DNA from: an uncultured Collinsella sp.
Lineage (GTDB): Bacteria; Actinomycetota; Coriobacteriia; Coriobacteriales; Coriobacteriaceae
Direction of reading: 5' to 3'
NCBI GenBank assembly: GCA_900541055.1
Contig: UQHZ01000034.1
Coordinates: 1 to 16,627, forward strand
DNA: 16,627 nucleotides
The notes beneath the pieces were generated by a model. The model worked only from the letters and a program-made list of their open reading frames with translations, searched no databases and was not told where the DNA came from. The position numbers were made by a program, and so were the translations under genes. Shown piece by piece: positions 5,349-12,878 of this stretch (position 1 is the first letter of the stretch; each line of letters starts with the position of its first letter).

Positions 5349-8300
5349 ATGCCCACCACCTCAACCGACCCGCGCGCCGCAGCCGCTGCACTGCTGGTGC
5401 CCGGCACTACCTACCACGGCTTTGCCGTCGAGCGCCGCGAGACCGTGCCCGAGCTCGACTCGGACGCTTACGTGCTGCGACACACTGCCTCGGGCGCTCG
5501 TCTGCTGTACCTGGCGTGCGACGACGAAAACAAGGCCTTTGCCATTGGCTTTAAGACGCCGCCGGCCGATTCCACCGGCGTGTTCCATATTCTTGAGCAC
5601 TCGGTGCTGTGCGGATCGGCCAAGTTTCCCGTCAAGGAGCCGTTTGTCGACCTGATCAAGAGCTCCATGCAGACGTTCCTCAACGCCATGACCTACCCCG
5701 ACAAGACCATCTACCCCGTTGCCACCACCAACGAGCAGGATCTGTACAACCTGATGGACGTGTACCTGGACGCGGTGTTCAACCCGGCCATCTATACCAA
5801 GCCCACCATTTTTGAGCAGGAGGGCTGGCACTACGAACTGGACCTGCCGGAGGGCGACGGCGACAGCAGCGCCGCGAGCCTGCACGAGGGCACGCTGCGT
5901 TATAACGGCGTGGTGTTCAACGAGATGAAGGGCGCGCTGTCCGATCCCATGAGCGTGCTGGACGATGCCGTCAACGCCGCGCTCTATCCCGACACCGCCT
6001 ATGCGCACGAGAGCGGCGGCGACCCGCGCGCGATTCCCGCGCTCACCTACGAGCAGTTCCTGGACACGCACGCGCGACACTACAATCCCTCCAACTCCTA
6101 CATCACGCTCTACGGCGACCTGGACGTGGACCGCGCACTGGCCTTTTTGGACGAGCGCTATCTGTCGCAGCCGAGTGCCGCGAGCCGCCGCATGGACGCT
6201 GCCGTTGCCGCCGGCGAGGACCCGTCCACGCTGGCGCCCAATCCGTTGGACGCGCAGGCGCCCGTGACCTGCGAGTACAAGCGCATCGAGATGGCCACCA
6301 CACCCGAGAACGCCCTGGTGGGCCTGGGCCTTGTGCTGGGCAGCGCGCTCGACCGCAAGCGCACGATCGCGGCGGATATCCTGTTCGAGGCGCTGCTGGG
6401 CTCCAACGAAGCGCCGGTTAAGAAGGCCATTCTGGCCGCCGGCCTGGGCGGCAACGTGGTGAGCTACACCGCGGCCGAGAGCCTGCAGCCCTACGAGCTC
6501 ATCATGCTGCAAAACGCACAGCCCGGTGTGGCGCGCGAGCTGCGTCGCGTGTTCCAGGACGCCTGCCGCGACCTGTGCGAGCACGGAGTTCCGCGCGAGC
6601 GTCTGGAAGCCATCATCAGCAGCAACGAGTACGACCTGCGCCAGCGTGACTATGGCATCGCCGACGGCGTGGCCATTGCGTGCGACGCGCTGAGCACCTG
6701 GCTCTACGATGACGACGCCGCGACGCTGGCGCTCAAGTACGGCCCGGTGTACGAGGAGCTGCGTAGCGAGCTGGACGGCAGCTATTTTGAGGACCTGCTG
6801 CGCGAGCTGGTGCTGGAAAACGACCACATGGCACTGGTCGAGCTGGTGCCGGTGGACGCCGCCGAGGGTTCGGAGGGTGCCGAGGCCGCCGAGCTGGCAG
6901 CCAAGCGCGATGCCATGACCGATGCCGAGCTGACCGACGTGGTCGAGCGCACGGCCGCGCTGCGTGCCGCGCAGGAGGCGGAAGACACACCCGAGGCCAA
7001 GGCCACGCTGCCGCGCCTGCGCGTGTCCGACATTGGCGAGGCGCGCCCCGAGCCGCCACTGATCGTGGACACGACCGTGCCCATCCCCTGCCTGCGCCAC
7101 GGCATCCCCACCAACCGTCTGGCCTACGCCATGCAGTATTTCGACCTGAACTGCGTCGCGTTTGAGGACCTGCCCTATGTGACACTGCTCTGCCGCCTGC
7201 TTAAGCAGCTGCCCACGCGCGAGCACTCGGCCGAGGAACTCGACAACTTGCTCGCTGGCAAGCTCGGCTTTTTGAGCTTTACGACCGAGGTCATGACGCA
7301 GCCCGAAGTGGACGGCGTGCGCCCCTACCTGCTGGTGAGCGCCGGCGCCCTGTCCGAGAAAATCGATGCGCTGGCGAGTCTGCCGCGCGAGGTATGGTCG
7401 AGCACGCTTTTGGCAGATGCCGACGCCGACCGCGTGCGCGACGTGCTCACACAGATTCGCATTGGGCTTGAGCAGGGCTTTATCAACAACGGCCACTCGG
7501 CGGCGCTCGGTCGCGCGATGAGCTACAGCTCGCCTTCGGCCGTGGTGCGCGAGCAGCTTTCGGGCGTGGACTTCTATCTGTTCCTGCGCGACCTGCTCGA
7601 CCACTTTGACGAGCGCGTGAACGGGTTGCGTACCAAGCTTGCCGAGCTGGCAGGCCGCATCTTTGTGGCCGATGGCTGCCTGGCGAGCTTTACCGGCAGC
7701 GACGAGGACTTTAACGCATACTGGGCCGCCGCGGGCGACCTGGAGCTGGGCGCTGGCGACGGCGCCGATGCCGGCCGCAACGCGCTCGTGGTGCCGACGC
7801 CGTGCGACCGCCACGAGGCCTTTGTCATCCCCAGCGACATCTGTTTTGCGGCAAGCGCGTGCGACCCGCGTCGCTTGGGCATCGACGTGACGGGCGCCTG
7901 GGCGGTTGCCGCCAACGCGCTCTCCTACGACTATCTGTGGAACGAGATCCGCGTTAAGGGCGGCGCGTACGGCTGCGGATTCCGCGCGGCCGGCGAGCGT
8001 CAGGCGGCGTTCTACACCTACCGCGACCCGGCAATCGACCCCTCGATTGAGCGCGTGGCGCGCGCGGGCGAATGGCTCGGCAGCTTTGATCCCGACGAGG
8101 CCGCCTTTGAGGGCTTTATCGTGAGCTGCGTGAGCGGCATGGACGCGCCGGTGAAGCCGTACGCGCTCACCAAGCGCCGCAACACGACCTACCTGGCCGG
8201 GCTCGATCCGCATGCGCGCGAGGAGCGCCGCGCCCAGATGCTCGCCGCCACGCCCGGTGAGCTTCGCTCGCTCGGCGCCGACGTAACGCGCATCGCAGCC

Positions 8301-8384
8301 GAGTCACCCACCTGCGTCTTTGGCGGCCGCGACGTCATCGCCAAGAGCAACGCCGGCTTCAACGTCATCGACCTGCTGGGCTAA
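5349..8384 (+). CDS. M16C insulinase-family metallopeptidase (presequence-protease-like)
   Basis: Protein of 1011 residues, the usual length for the PreP/HypA branch of family M16C. The inverted zinc motif HILEH (H80, E83, H84) is present. The third ligand is probably E192 in VVFNEMKG, a distance consistent with PreP allowing for a small Asp/Ser-rich insertion near 169-180. In the C-terminal half, NEIRVKGGAYGCG carries R868 and Y874, spaced like the substrate-carboxyl-binding Arg/Tyr pair of plant PreP. Such enzymes close as a clamshell around unfolded peptides up to a few tens of residues and degrade them to short fragments. No signal peptide is seen, so it is probably cytosolic. Codon use is strongly GC-biased throughout. 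It is followed by a strong hairpin, so it is probably monocistronic. Family assignment is secure; the natural peptide substrates are unknown. Confidence 0.93.
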   Translation: MPTTSTDPRAAAAALLVPGTTYHGFAVERRETVPELDSDAYVLRHTASGARLLYLACDDENKAFAIGFKTPPADSTGVFHILEHSVLCGSAKFPVKEPFVDLIKSSMQTFLNAMTYPDKTIYPVATTNEQDLYNLMDVYLDAVFNPAIYTKPTIFEQEGWHYELDLPEGDGDSSAASLHEGTLRYNGVVFNEMKGALSDPMSVLDDAVNAALYPDTAYAHESGGDPRAIPALTYEQFLDTHARHYNPSNSYITLYGDLDVDRALAFLDERYLSQPSAASRRMDAAVAAGEDPSTLAPNPLDAQAPVTCEYKRIEMATTPENALVGLGLVLGSALDRKRTIAADILFEALLGSNEAPVKKAILAAGLGGNVVSYTAAESLQPYELIMLQNAQPGVARELRRVFQDACRDLCEHGVPRERLEAIISSNEYDLRQRDYGIADGVAIACDALSTWLYDDDAATLALKYGPVYEELRSELDGSYFEDLLRELVLENDHMALVELVPVDAAEGSEGAEAAELAAKRDAMTDAELTDVVERTAALRAAQEAEDTPEAKATLPRLRVSDIGEARPEPPLIVDTTVPIPCLRHGIPTNRLAYAMQYFDLNCVAFEDLPYVTLLCRLLKQLPTREHSAEELDNLLAGKLGFLSFTTEVMTQPEVDGVRPYLLVSAGALSEKIDALASLPREVWSSTLLADADADRVRDVLTQIRIGLEQGFINNGHSAALGRAMSYSSPSAVVREQLSGVDFYLFLRDLLDHFDERVNGLRTKLAELAGRIFVADGCLASFTGSDEDFNAYWAAAGDLELGAGDGADAGRNALVVPTPCDRHEAFVIPSDICFAASACDPRRLGIDVTGAWAVAANALSYDYLWNEIRVKGGAYGCGFRAAGERQAAFYTYRDPAIDPSIERVARAGEWLGSFDPDEAAFEGFIVSCVSGMDAPVKPYALTKRRNTTYLAGLDPHAREERRAQMLAATPGELRSLGADVTRIAAESPTCVFGGRDVIAKSNAGFNVIDLLG

Positions 8385-8398
8385 GGCACGGCAAGCAA

Positions 8399-8443
8399 AA
8401 CTACCACGAAGGGCGCAGTTCACAGGCGCCCTTCGTGGTAGTT
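8399..8443 (+). terminator. 18-bp perfect hairpin after the protease gene
   Basis: Arms 8399-8416 and 8426-8443 are exact reverse complements with a 9-nt loop, starting 15 bp after the protease stop. There is no T-tract, but the stem is long and GC-rich. Transcription termination or mRNA 3'-end protection is the likely role. Confidence 0.7.
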
Positions 8444-8450
8444 CGAACAC

Positions 8451-8479
8451 TTGTTCTATACGCACACATGTTCTATAGT
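8451..8479 (+). promoter_or_regulatory. hicAB promoter with TGTTCTATA direct repeats
   Basis: TTGTTC (8451-8456) and TATAGT (8474-8479) are separated by an ideal 17 bp. The 9-mer TGTTCTATA occurs twice within it (8452-8460 and 8469-8477), overlapping both hexamers. The repeat may be a regulator site or partly a by-product of promoter sequence. Confidence 0.6.
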
Positions 8480-8504
8480 AGAGGTGCTTGCATCGAACTG
8501 AAAT

Positions 8505-8525
8505 TGCAACTAGAATATAGTTGCA
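8505..8525. promoter_or_regulatory. Probable HicB operator palindrome
   Basis: TGCAACTA - 5 bp - TAGTTGCA is a perfect 8-bp inverted repeat, 25 bp downstream of the -10 and 14 bp before the hicA start. Toxin-antitoxin operons of this type are autorepressed by the antitoxin's DNA-binding domain. The position and symmetry fit a ribbon-helix-helix dimer site. Confidence 0.65.
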
Positions 8526-8539
8526 GAATGTGAGGCGGG

Positions 8540-8803
8540 ATGACTCGATCCGATAAACTCATCGCCCAGCTGCTTAGCTGTCCTTCAACGTATAGATTTG
8601 CTGACTTTCTTAAAGTTATGGCTTCATATGGCTTTGAAATGGACAGCAAAGGCAAGACGTCCGGATCGCGCGTTCGCTTCTACAGGCCATCAGATGGCAG
8701 GATGTTCGTAATGCACGCGCCTCATCCATCTGACGAATTGACAGCGGGGACCATTCGAAACATCGTTCGCTTTCTGCAAGATGTCGGAGGTAGTCATGAG
8801 TAA
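8540..8803 (+). CDS. hicA: HicA-family mRNA interferase toxin
   Basis: Protein of 87 residues with the HicA (YcfA-like) double-stranded-RNA-binding fold: a basic N-terminus, RFADFLKVMASYGFEM (19-34), GSRVRFYR (42-49), then VMHAPHPSDELTAGTIRNIVRFLQ. HicA toxins cleave mRNA in a translation-independent way. In the E. coli enzyme the catalytic His lies in a GSH motif; here the corresponding motif is GSR (R44), while H59 and H62 lie in the MHAPHP segment. I recall the GSR...HPHP form as a recognised subgroup, so the toxin may still be active through another His, but this is uncertain. GAGG at 8532-8535 supports the ATG at 8540. The gene overlaps hicB by 8 bp. Base composition is more AT-rich than the flanking genes, suggesting acquisition. 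Confidence 0.82.
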   Translation: MTRSDKLIAQLLSCPSTYRFADFLKVMASYGFEMDSKGKTSGSRVRFYRPSDGRMFVMHAPHPSDELTAGTIRNIVRFLQDVGGSHE

Positions 8804-9125
8804 CGTTTTGGCATACAAGGGTTATTTCGCCCCGGTCGAGTTCGATGCCGAACAGCATGTGCTAACAGGTATGGTCGCCGGCATTAGGGACGCAATCGTA
8901 TTTGAAGGCTCCACGGCTGAAGAAGTGGAGCAATGCTTCCACGACGCCGTCGACGATTACCTTGAGTTTTGCGCCGAGAAGGGCAAGGAACCCGAGCGGG
9001 CTTTTAAGGGCTCGTTCAACGTAAGAACGGGCTCTGAGCTCCACAAGCAAGCAGCGCTGGCAGCGGCAAAGAAGGGTGAGTCACTCAATAAGTTTGTGAC
9101 TGAAGCGATCGCTGCGGCGCTGTGA
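8796..9125 (+). CDS. hicB: HicB-family antitoxin
   Basis: Protein of 109 residues. Residues 1-65 match the HicB partial RNase H fold that caps HicA (LAYKGYFAPVEFDAEQHVLTGMVAG, with the F-EG-T-EE-x5-F-x-AVDDYLE helix). Residues 75-109 (RTGSELHKQAALAAAKKGESLNKFVTEAI) form a ribbon-helix-helix DNA-binding end. It neutralises HicA and probably represses the operon. An in-frame ATG at 8781 exists, but GGAGG at 8786-8790, inside hicA and five bases before the ATG at 8796, sets the start and makes translation coupled to the hicA stop at 8801-8803. The toxin-first order is typical of hicAB. Confidence 0.88.
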   Translation: MSNVLAYKGYFAPVEFDAEQHVLTGMVAGIRDAIVFEGSTAEEVEQCFHDAVDDYLEFCAEKGKEPERAFKGSFNVRTGSELHKQAALAAAKKGESLNKFVTEAIAAAL

Positions 9126-9137
9126 AGCCAACGTCGA

Positions 9138-9178
9138 GTCGAAGCCGCCACACAGGGCGCCTTTGTGGCGGCTTCGAC
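9138..9178 (+). terminator. 15-bp perfect hairpin after hicAB
   Basis: Arms 9138-9152 and 9164-9178 are exact reverse complements with an 11-nt loop, starting 12 bp after the hicB stop and followed by GTTTG. Together with the hairpin at 8399-8443 it insulates the cassette on both sides. Confidence 0.75.
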
Positions 9179-9246
9179 GTTTGCCCAGATAAAACCAGCC
9201 AAAATAAGCCTGTCACTTTTTGGCAGGTTTGCTAGAGGAGGTTGGG

Positions 9247-9843
9247 ATGGACAAGGCTGAGTTGCGGCGGGCGGTGATTGCCCAGCGCGATGCTCTTGAT
9301 TTGGACTTGCGGGCGGCGAAGTCTGCTGATATCTGTGCGCGGCTGGTTGAGCTGCTGGGCCGCTTAGATGCCGCGGCGCCGCGCATCGTTGCCGTCTATG
9401 CCGCGATGGGTTCCGAGGCAGACCCTGCCGCGTTTGCCGCTGCGGCCGCCGCGCGCGGCTGGCGCGTGGCCTATCCGTGCATGCTCTCGGCAACAGACAC
9501 CGTGGCTTGTGGCCAGCGCATGTGTATGCGGGCAGTTGCCGCCGACGATGCGTCCGCGGCTCCGTTTATCGCCCACCCTACGCGGGCCTTTGCGGCCACG
9601 GACATCGACAGCAACCACTTCCCTATCGTGCCTGCCGAAGCTCTCGACATGATCGTCGTGCCGCTCGTGGCCTTCGACCAAACCGGCGCGCGCCTGGGCT
9701 ACGGCGGCGGTTGCTACGACCGCTACCTGCCCATGCTCTCGCCCGCATGCCAAATCATCGGCATCGCCTTTGACGAGCAGCGTGTCGACCGCGTTCCCAC
9801 CGACGCTCACGACCTGCCGCTACCCCACATCATCAGCGCCTAA
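9247..9843 (+). CDS. 5-formyltetrahydrofolate cyclo-ligase
   Basis: Protein of 198 residues, normal length for the MTHFS/YgfA family. It catalyses ATP-dependent conversion of 5-formyl-THF to 5,10-methenyl-THF, returning a stored or inhibitory folate to one-carbon metabolism in the cytosol. Visible signatures are the N-terminal KAELRRAVIAQRDAL helix, and RLGYGGGCYDRYL (149-161), the ATP/folate-binding glycine loop that in most homologues reads G.GGGYYDR. The C-terminal PTDAHDLPL (184-192) is also conserved. A longer frame begins 27 bases upstream, but AGAGGAGG at 9234-9241, five bases before the ATG at 9247, is decisive. A weak promoter candidate (TTGCCC 9181-9186, AATAAG 9203-9208, 16 bp apart) lies just after the hicAB terminator. 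It converges on metA with a 42-bp gap and no obvious terminator. Confidence 0.93.
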   Translation: MDKAELRRAVIAQRDALDLDLRAAKSADICARLVELLGRLDAAAPRIVAVYAAMGSEADPAAFAAAAAARGWRVAYPCMLSATDTVACGQRMCMRAVAADDASAAPFIAHPTRAFAATDIDSNHFPIVPAEALDMIVVPLVAFDQTGARLGYGGGCYDRYLPMLSPACQIIGIAFDEQRVDRVPTDAHDLPLPHIISA

Positions 9844-9885
9844 TCGCCGCCATATCAGCCACGGCTACAGCAGTACCATCGCAGC

Positions 9886-10812
9886 CTAGTGCTCCTCGCC
9901 GGCGCGGGCCAGGTCGTAGGGCGTGGTCTGGTAGACGTAGTAGTTGAGCCAGTTGGTGTAGAACAGCTGAGCTTGGCTGCGCCAGACGTTGCGCGGCTCG
10001 GCGGAGGGGTCGTCGCCCGGGAAGTAATGCGCCGGCACCTCCGGGTTGAGCCCGCGCTTCACATCGCGCTCGTACTCCAGGCGCAGCGTATCGGTGTCGT
10101 ACTCGGGATGGCCAAAGACAAAGAAGCGACGGCTGTCGGTCGACTTGACGATGTACAGGCCCACCTCGTCGGACACGGCCACGACCTCAAGCTGCGGCTC
10201 GGCCTCCACGTCCTCGCGGCGCACATCGGTGTTGCGCGAATGCACGGCATAGAAACGGTCGTCGAAGCCGCGGACCAGCGGGCTTTGCGGCTTCACCAGA
10301 TAATGCTCGAACACGCCGCTCGCCTTTGCCGGCAGGTCATACTTCTGGATACCGTAATGATGGTACAGACCGGCCTGTGCGCCCCAACAAATGTGCAGCG
10401 TAGAGTGTACGTGCGTGGTAGACCAGTCCATGATCTGGCAGAGCTCGGGCCAGTAGTCGACCTCTTCGAACGGCATCTGTTCCACCGGGGCGCCCGTGAT
10501 AATCAGGCCGTCGTAGTGGATGTCGCGGATGTCGTCGAACGTGCGGTAGAACGTCTCCAGGTGGCCGGCGCTCACGTGCGTGGCCTCGTGTGTTTTGGTG
10601 CGCAGCAGGTCCACCTCCACCTGCAGCGGCGTGTTGGAGAGCTTGCGCATGATCTGCGTCTCGGTAGCGATTTTGGTGGGCATGAGGTTGAGGATGAGCA
10701 CGCGCAGCGGACGGATGTCCTGGTGCAGCGCCCGGTACTCGGTCATGACAAAGATGTTCTCGCTCTCGAGCTGCGCGGCGGCAGGGAGGGCGTCGGGGAT
10801 GCGAATGGGCAT
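9886..10812 (-). CDS. metA: Homoserine O-acetyltransferase, MetA type
   Basis: Protein of 308 residues, the standard MetA length. It activates homoserine by acylation, the first committed step of methionine synthesis. The nucleophile is C142 in HICWGAQAG, and H235/E237 in FGHPEYD complete the triad. Residue 111 in TGAPVEQM is Glu. In MetA enzymes, Glu111 favours acetyl-CoA (as in Bacillus cereus) and Gly111 favours succinyl-CoA (as in E. coli), so acetylation is predicted despite the family's common succinyltransferase name. The start is secured by AAGGAG (complement 10818-10823) five bases before the ATG. No sulfhydrylase gene or SAM riboswitch is visible in the window. It is divergent from the dehydrogenase gene. 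Confidence 0.96.
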   Translation of the reverse strand: MPIRIPDALPAAAQLESENIFVMTEYRALHQDIRPLRVLILNLMPTKIATETQIMRKLSNTPLQVEVDLLRTKTHEATHVSAGHLETFYRTFDDIRDIHYDGLIITGAPVEQMPFEEVDYWPELCQIMDWSTTHVHSTLHICWGAQAGLYHHYGIQKYDLPAKASGVFEHYLVKPQSPLVRGFDDRFYAVHSRNTDVRREDVEAEPQLEVVAVSDEVGLYIVKSTDSRRFFVFGHPEYDTDTLRLEYERDVKRGLNPEVPAHYFPGDDPSAEPRNVWRSQAQLFYTNWLNYYVYQTTPYDLARAGEEH

Positions 10813-10940
10813 GGATGCTCCTTACGAGTCAGTTGCAGCTATGGTACAACGACCAGCGCCATCCGCGCGAGCACATCGCCCAGCGATACCGTCAGCGGCC
10901 CAAATCGCTCCAAAAGTAGAGATTAAGGCATGCCCAAAAA

Positions 10941-10971
10941 TCTATAGCGCTTTAGCCTAGCAAAGTGGCAA
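10941..10971 (-). promoter_or_regulatory. Weak promoter candidate for metA
   Basis: On the minus strand, TTGCCA (complement of 10966-10971) and TATAGA (complement of 10941-10946) lie 19 bp apart, giving a leader of about 120 nt. The spacing is longer than ideal. Confidence 0.3.
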
Positions 10972-10979
10972 CAGGACGC

Positions 10980-10985
10980 TACAAT
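10980..10985 (+). promoter_or_regulatory. -10 element of the dehydrogenase gene
   Basis: TACAAT lies 38 bp before the start codon. No clear -35 is present at normal spacing. The metA promoter candidate overlaps this region on the other strand, so the two genes may compete for polymerase. Confidence 0.4.
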
Positions 10986-11022
10986 GGTTCGACGCGAAAA
11001 ACTCGGCCGAAAGGATACATAT

Positions 11023-12000
11023 ATGTACCAGACGCGTAAGATCGGTGTGGTCGGCCAGGGCCACGTAGGAGCACATGTCGCCAACAGCCTGCTCATGCAG
11101 GGCATTGCCGATGAGCTGTACCTGTGCGATATCAACGAGGCCAAGGTGACGTCCGAGGTCCAGGACCTGCGCGACTCCCTTTCGTTTGTCCCGTACAACA
11201 CCAAGATCGTCAACTGCTACGATCACTACGAGGAGCTTGCCTGCTGCGATGTCATCGTCAACGCCGCCGGCAAGGTCGCACTGGCCGCCGGCAACCGCGA
11301 CGGCGAGCTGTTCTTTACCACCGACGCCGCCCGCACCTTTGCCAAGCGCATCGTCGACGCCGGCTTCGACGGCATCTTTGTGAGCATCTCCAACCCCTGC
11401 GACGTCGTGTGCACCGAGTTGCGGCATCTGACCGGCTACGATCCCAAGAAGATCATCGGCTCGGGTTGCGGCCTGGACTCCGCCCGCCTGCGCACCGAGA
11501 TCTCCAAGAAGGTCGGCGTGAGCCCCAAGTCCATCGACGCCTACATGATCGGCGAGCACGGCTTTAGCCAGCTGGCCGCCTTTAAGGCCGCAACCATCGC
11601 CGGCAAGAGCCTTAACGAGCTTCAAGCCGAGAACCCCGACAAGTACGCCTTCGACCACATGGAGGTCGAGGAGCTTGCACGCAAGGGCGGCTATGTGACC
11701 TACCAGGGCAAGCAGTGCACCGAGTACGCCGTCGCCAACTCCGCCGCGCGCGTCTGCGCTGCCGTGCTGCACAACGAGCACGCCGTGCTTTCCGCCTCCA
11801 CGCTCATGACCGGCCAGTATGGCGAGGAGGGCATCTTCACCTCCCTGCCGTGCGTGATCGGCGCCGAGGGCGTCGAGGAGGTCTACACGCTCGACCTTTC
11901 CGAGTATGAGCTCGAGGGCTTCCACAAGAGCTGCCAGCACATCCGCGACAACATCGCCCAGCTCGACTGGTGGGAAGCCGAGGCATACGACGCCAAGTAA
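11023..12000 (+). CDS. L-lactate / L-2-hydroxyacid dehydrogenase
   Basis: Protein of 325 residues of the NAD-dependent LDH/MDH superfamily. It reversibly reduces a 2-oxoacid such as pyruvate with NADH in the cytosol. The Rossmann motif is G11-x-G13-x-x-G16, with D36 for NAD. SISNPCDVV (121-129), LDSARLR (D152, R155) and IGEHG (H179) give the catalytic pair and substrate Arg. The active-site loop reads AAGKVALAAGNRDGELFF instead of the AGxxQxPGExR of lactate or malate enzymes, and resembles the L-2-hydroxyisocaproate dehydrogenase branch, so a bulkier oxoacid is possible. DLRDS also differs from the usual DLxH. An upstream in-frame ATG at 10984 overlaps the -10 region and is rejected. AAAGGA at 11010-11015, seven bases before the ATG at 11023, fits. 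A terminator follows. Confidence 0.9.
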   Translation: MYQTRKIGVVGQGHVGAHVANSLLMQGIADELYLCDINEAKVTSEVQDLRDSLSFVPYNTKIVNCYDHYEELACCDVIVNAAGKVALAAGNRDGELFFTTDAARTFAKRIVDAGFDGIFVSISNPCDVVCTELRHLTGYDPKKIIGSGCGLDSARLRTEISKKVGVSPKSIDAYMIGEHGFSQLAAFKAATIAGKSLNELQAENPDKYAFDHMEVEELARKGGYVTYQGKQCTEYAVANSAARVCAAVLHNEHAVLSASTLMTGQYGEEGIFTSLPCVIGAEGVEEVYTLDLSEYELEGFHKSCQHIRDNIAQLDWWEAEAYDAK

Positions 12001-12042
12001 GCGTCGGTTGCCGCGACACCTCGTGAATCTAAGCGCAATACC

Positions 12043-12083
12043 AAGCGGGCTGCGTCGGAAATCCCCGGCGCGGCCCGCTTTTT
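12043..12083 (+). terminator. Rho-independent terminator of the dehydrogenase gene
   Basis: AAGCGGGCTGCG (12043-12054) pairs with CGCGGCCCGCTT (12069-12080) with one G-T pair, and the stem runs into a TTTTT tract, 43 bp after the stop codon. Confidence 0.85.
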
Positions 12084-12146
12084 GACTCAAACGACACGCT
12101 TGCGAATCGAAGGTGAATGTTTTTTCGACAGATGGAACAGGGCGCT

Positions 12147-12794
12147 TTAATCCTCAAACCACGCGATTGCGCGAATGGGCGAGCCGTCGCAATCCTCAAT
12201 TTTGAGCGGTGCGCAGCTAAACCAGAACAGATCGTCGCCGCAACAGTCCAAGTCCTTAAGATTCTCGATGTTAACGATATCGCATGCGCGGAACAACTTC
12301 TTGTGGCGCGTCAGGTTTTCGTCCGCGATGGGGTCGAGTCCAATTACATCAAAGCCGACGCCCTTGTAGCCGCCGTCGATGATCAGGTCCAACACCTCGT
12401 CGTCCACGCAAGGATAGTCGCCAAAGTACGCCTCGGTTCCCCAGCGCTTATCCCAACCCAAGTTGAACAGCAAAAACTCGGCTTGGGTCACCTTATCGCC
12501 ATAGGGATGGAGCTGCTCCACAGTAATGGCCTCACCCTCGGCGAGCATGCGGCAATCGACAACCAATGCCCTGCCTATAAACTGGCTTGCCGGAAACGCA
12601 TCGAGTGTCGTGCGGTCGGCAAACAGATGCGCCGGTGAATCCATATGCGTCCCCGTATGGGCGTACATCTGCATGAGCGTCTCTTTAAATCCGTCGTGCT
12701 CGTAGGTGCTCGACGGCAGCAGCTTGGGTGTATCGGCTCCGGGAAATACCGGCATGTCTTCCCTAATAGTGTGAGTCAAATCAAGCACGCGCAT
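12147..12794 (-). CDS. Cyclase-family metallohydrolase (kynurenine-formamidase-like)
   Basis: Protein of 215 residues, normal for the cyclase family (PF04199). The metal motif HTGTHMDSPAH (H46, H50, D52, H56) is intact, and the N-terminal DLTHTIREDMPVFPG is the family's opening signature. Members hydrolyse amides, including N-formylkynurenine, isatin and other cyclic amides. No tryptophan-degradation genes are nearby, so the substrate is unknown. A TTG 27 bases upstream lies over the terminator region. The ATG at 12794, with GGGGA upstream, is preferred although the ribosome binding site is weak. It is downstream of the SIS gene on the same strand but separated by a terminator, so it probably has its own weak promoter or is read through. 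It converges on the dehydrogenase gene. Confidence 0.87.
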   Translation of the reverse strand: MRVLDLTHTIREDMPVFPGADTPKLLPSSTYEHDGFKETLMQMYAHTGTHMDSPAHLFADRTTLDAFPASQFIGRALVVDCRMLAEGEAITVEQLHPYGDKVTQAEFLLFNLGWDKRWGTEAYFGDYPCVDDEVLDLIIDGGYKGVGFDVIGLDPIADENLTRHKKLFRACDIVNIENLKDLDCCGDDLFWFSCAPLKIEDCDGSPIRAIAWFED

Positions 12795-12824
12795 GTTCAA
12801 TCCCCATTTCTTTCTTGGCAAAGC

Positions 12825-12856
12825 AAAACGGGGCCCGCACTTGGCGGAAGCCCCGT
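12825..12856 (-). terminator. Terminator of the SIS-domain gene
   Basis: On the minus strand the stem ACGGGGC / GCCCCGT (12850-12856 and 12828-12834) contains further internal pairing (CCGC/GCGG) and is followed by TTTT then GCTTT. It lies 22 bp after the SIS stop codon. Confidence 0.8.
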
Positions 12857-12878
12857 CGTGAGAGGTTATTCCCGGTAC

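Noticed and set aside
5008..5655. Plus-strand frame through the repeat array encoding 17-residue repeats (RPNIHSR...)
   Set aside because: The 51-bp module is a multiple of three, so frames stay open on both strands by arithmetic. There is no ribosome binding site, and the frame runs out of phase into the protease gene.
5361..8213. 950-residue open frame antisense to the protease
   Set aside because: It mirrors the GC-rich codon pattern of the protease gene. The protein is low-complexity in Arg/Gly/Val/His and has no start signal, whereas the plus frame has HILEH and a full-length M16C fold.
9889..10926. 345-residue plus-strand frame opposite metA
   Set aside because: Shadow of metA, which has all its catalytic residues; no ribosome binding site.
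10824..10980. SAM or T-box riboswitch ahead of metA
   Set aside because: No specifier-type stem, T-box consensus or SAM-I core could be recognised in the short leader.
10957..12090. 377-residue minus-strand frame opposite the dehydrogenase
   Set aside because: Shadow frame of a gene with intact Rossmann and catalytic motifs; it also reads through the terminator.
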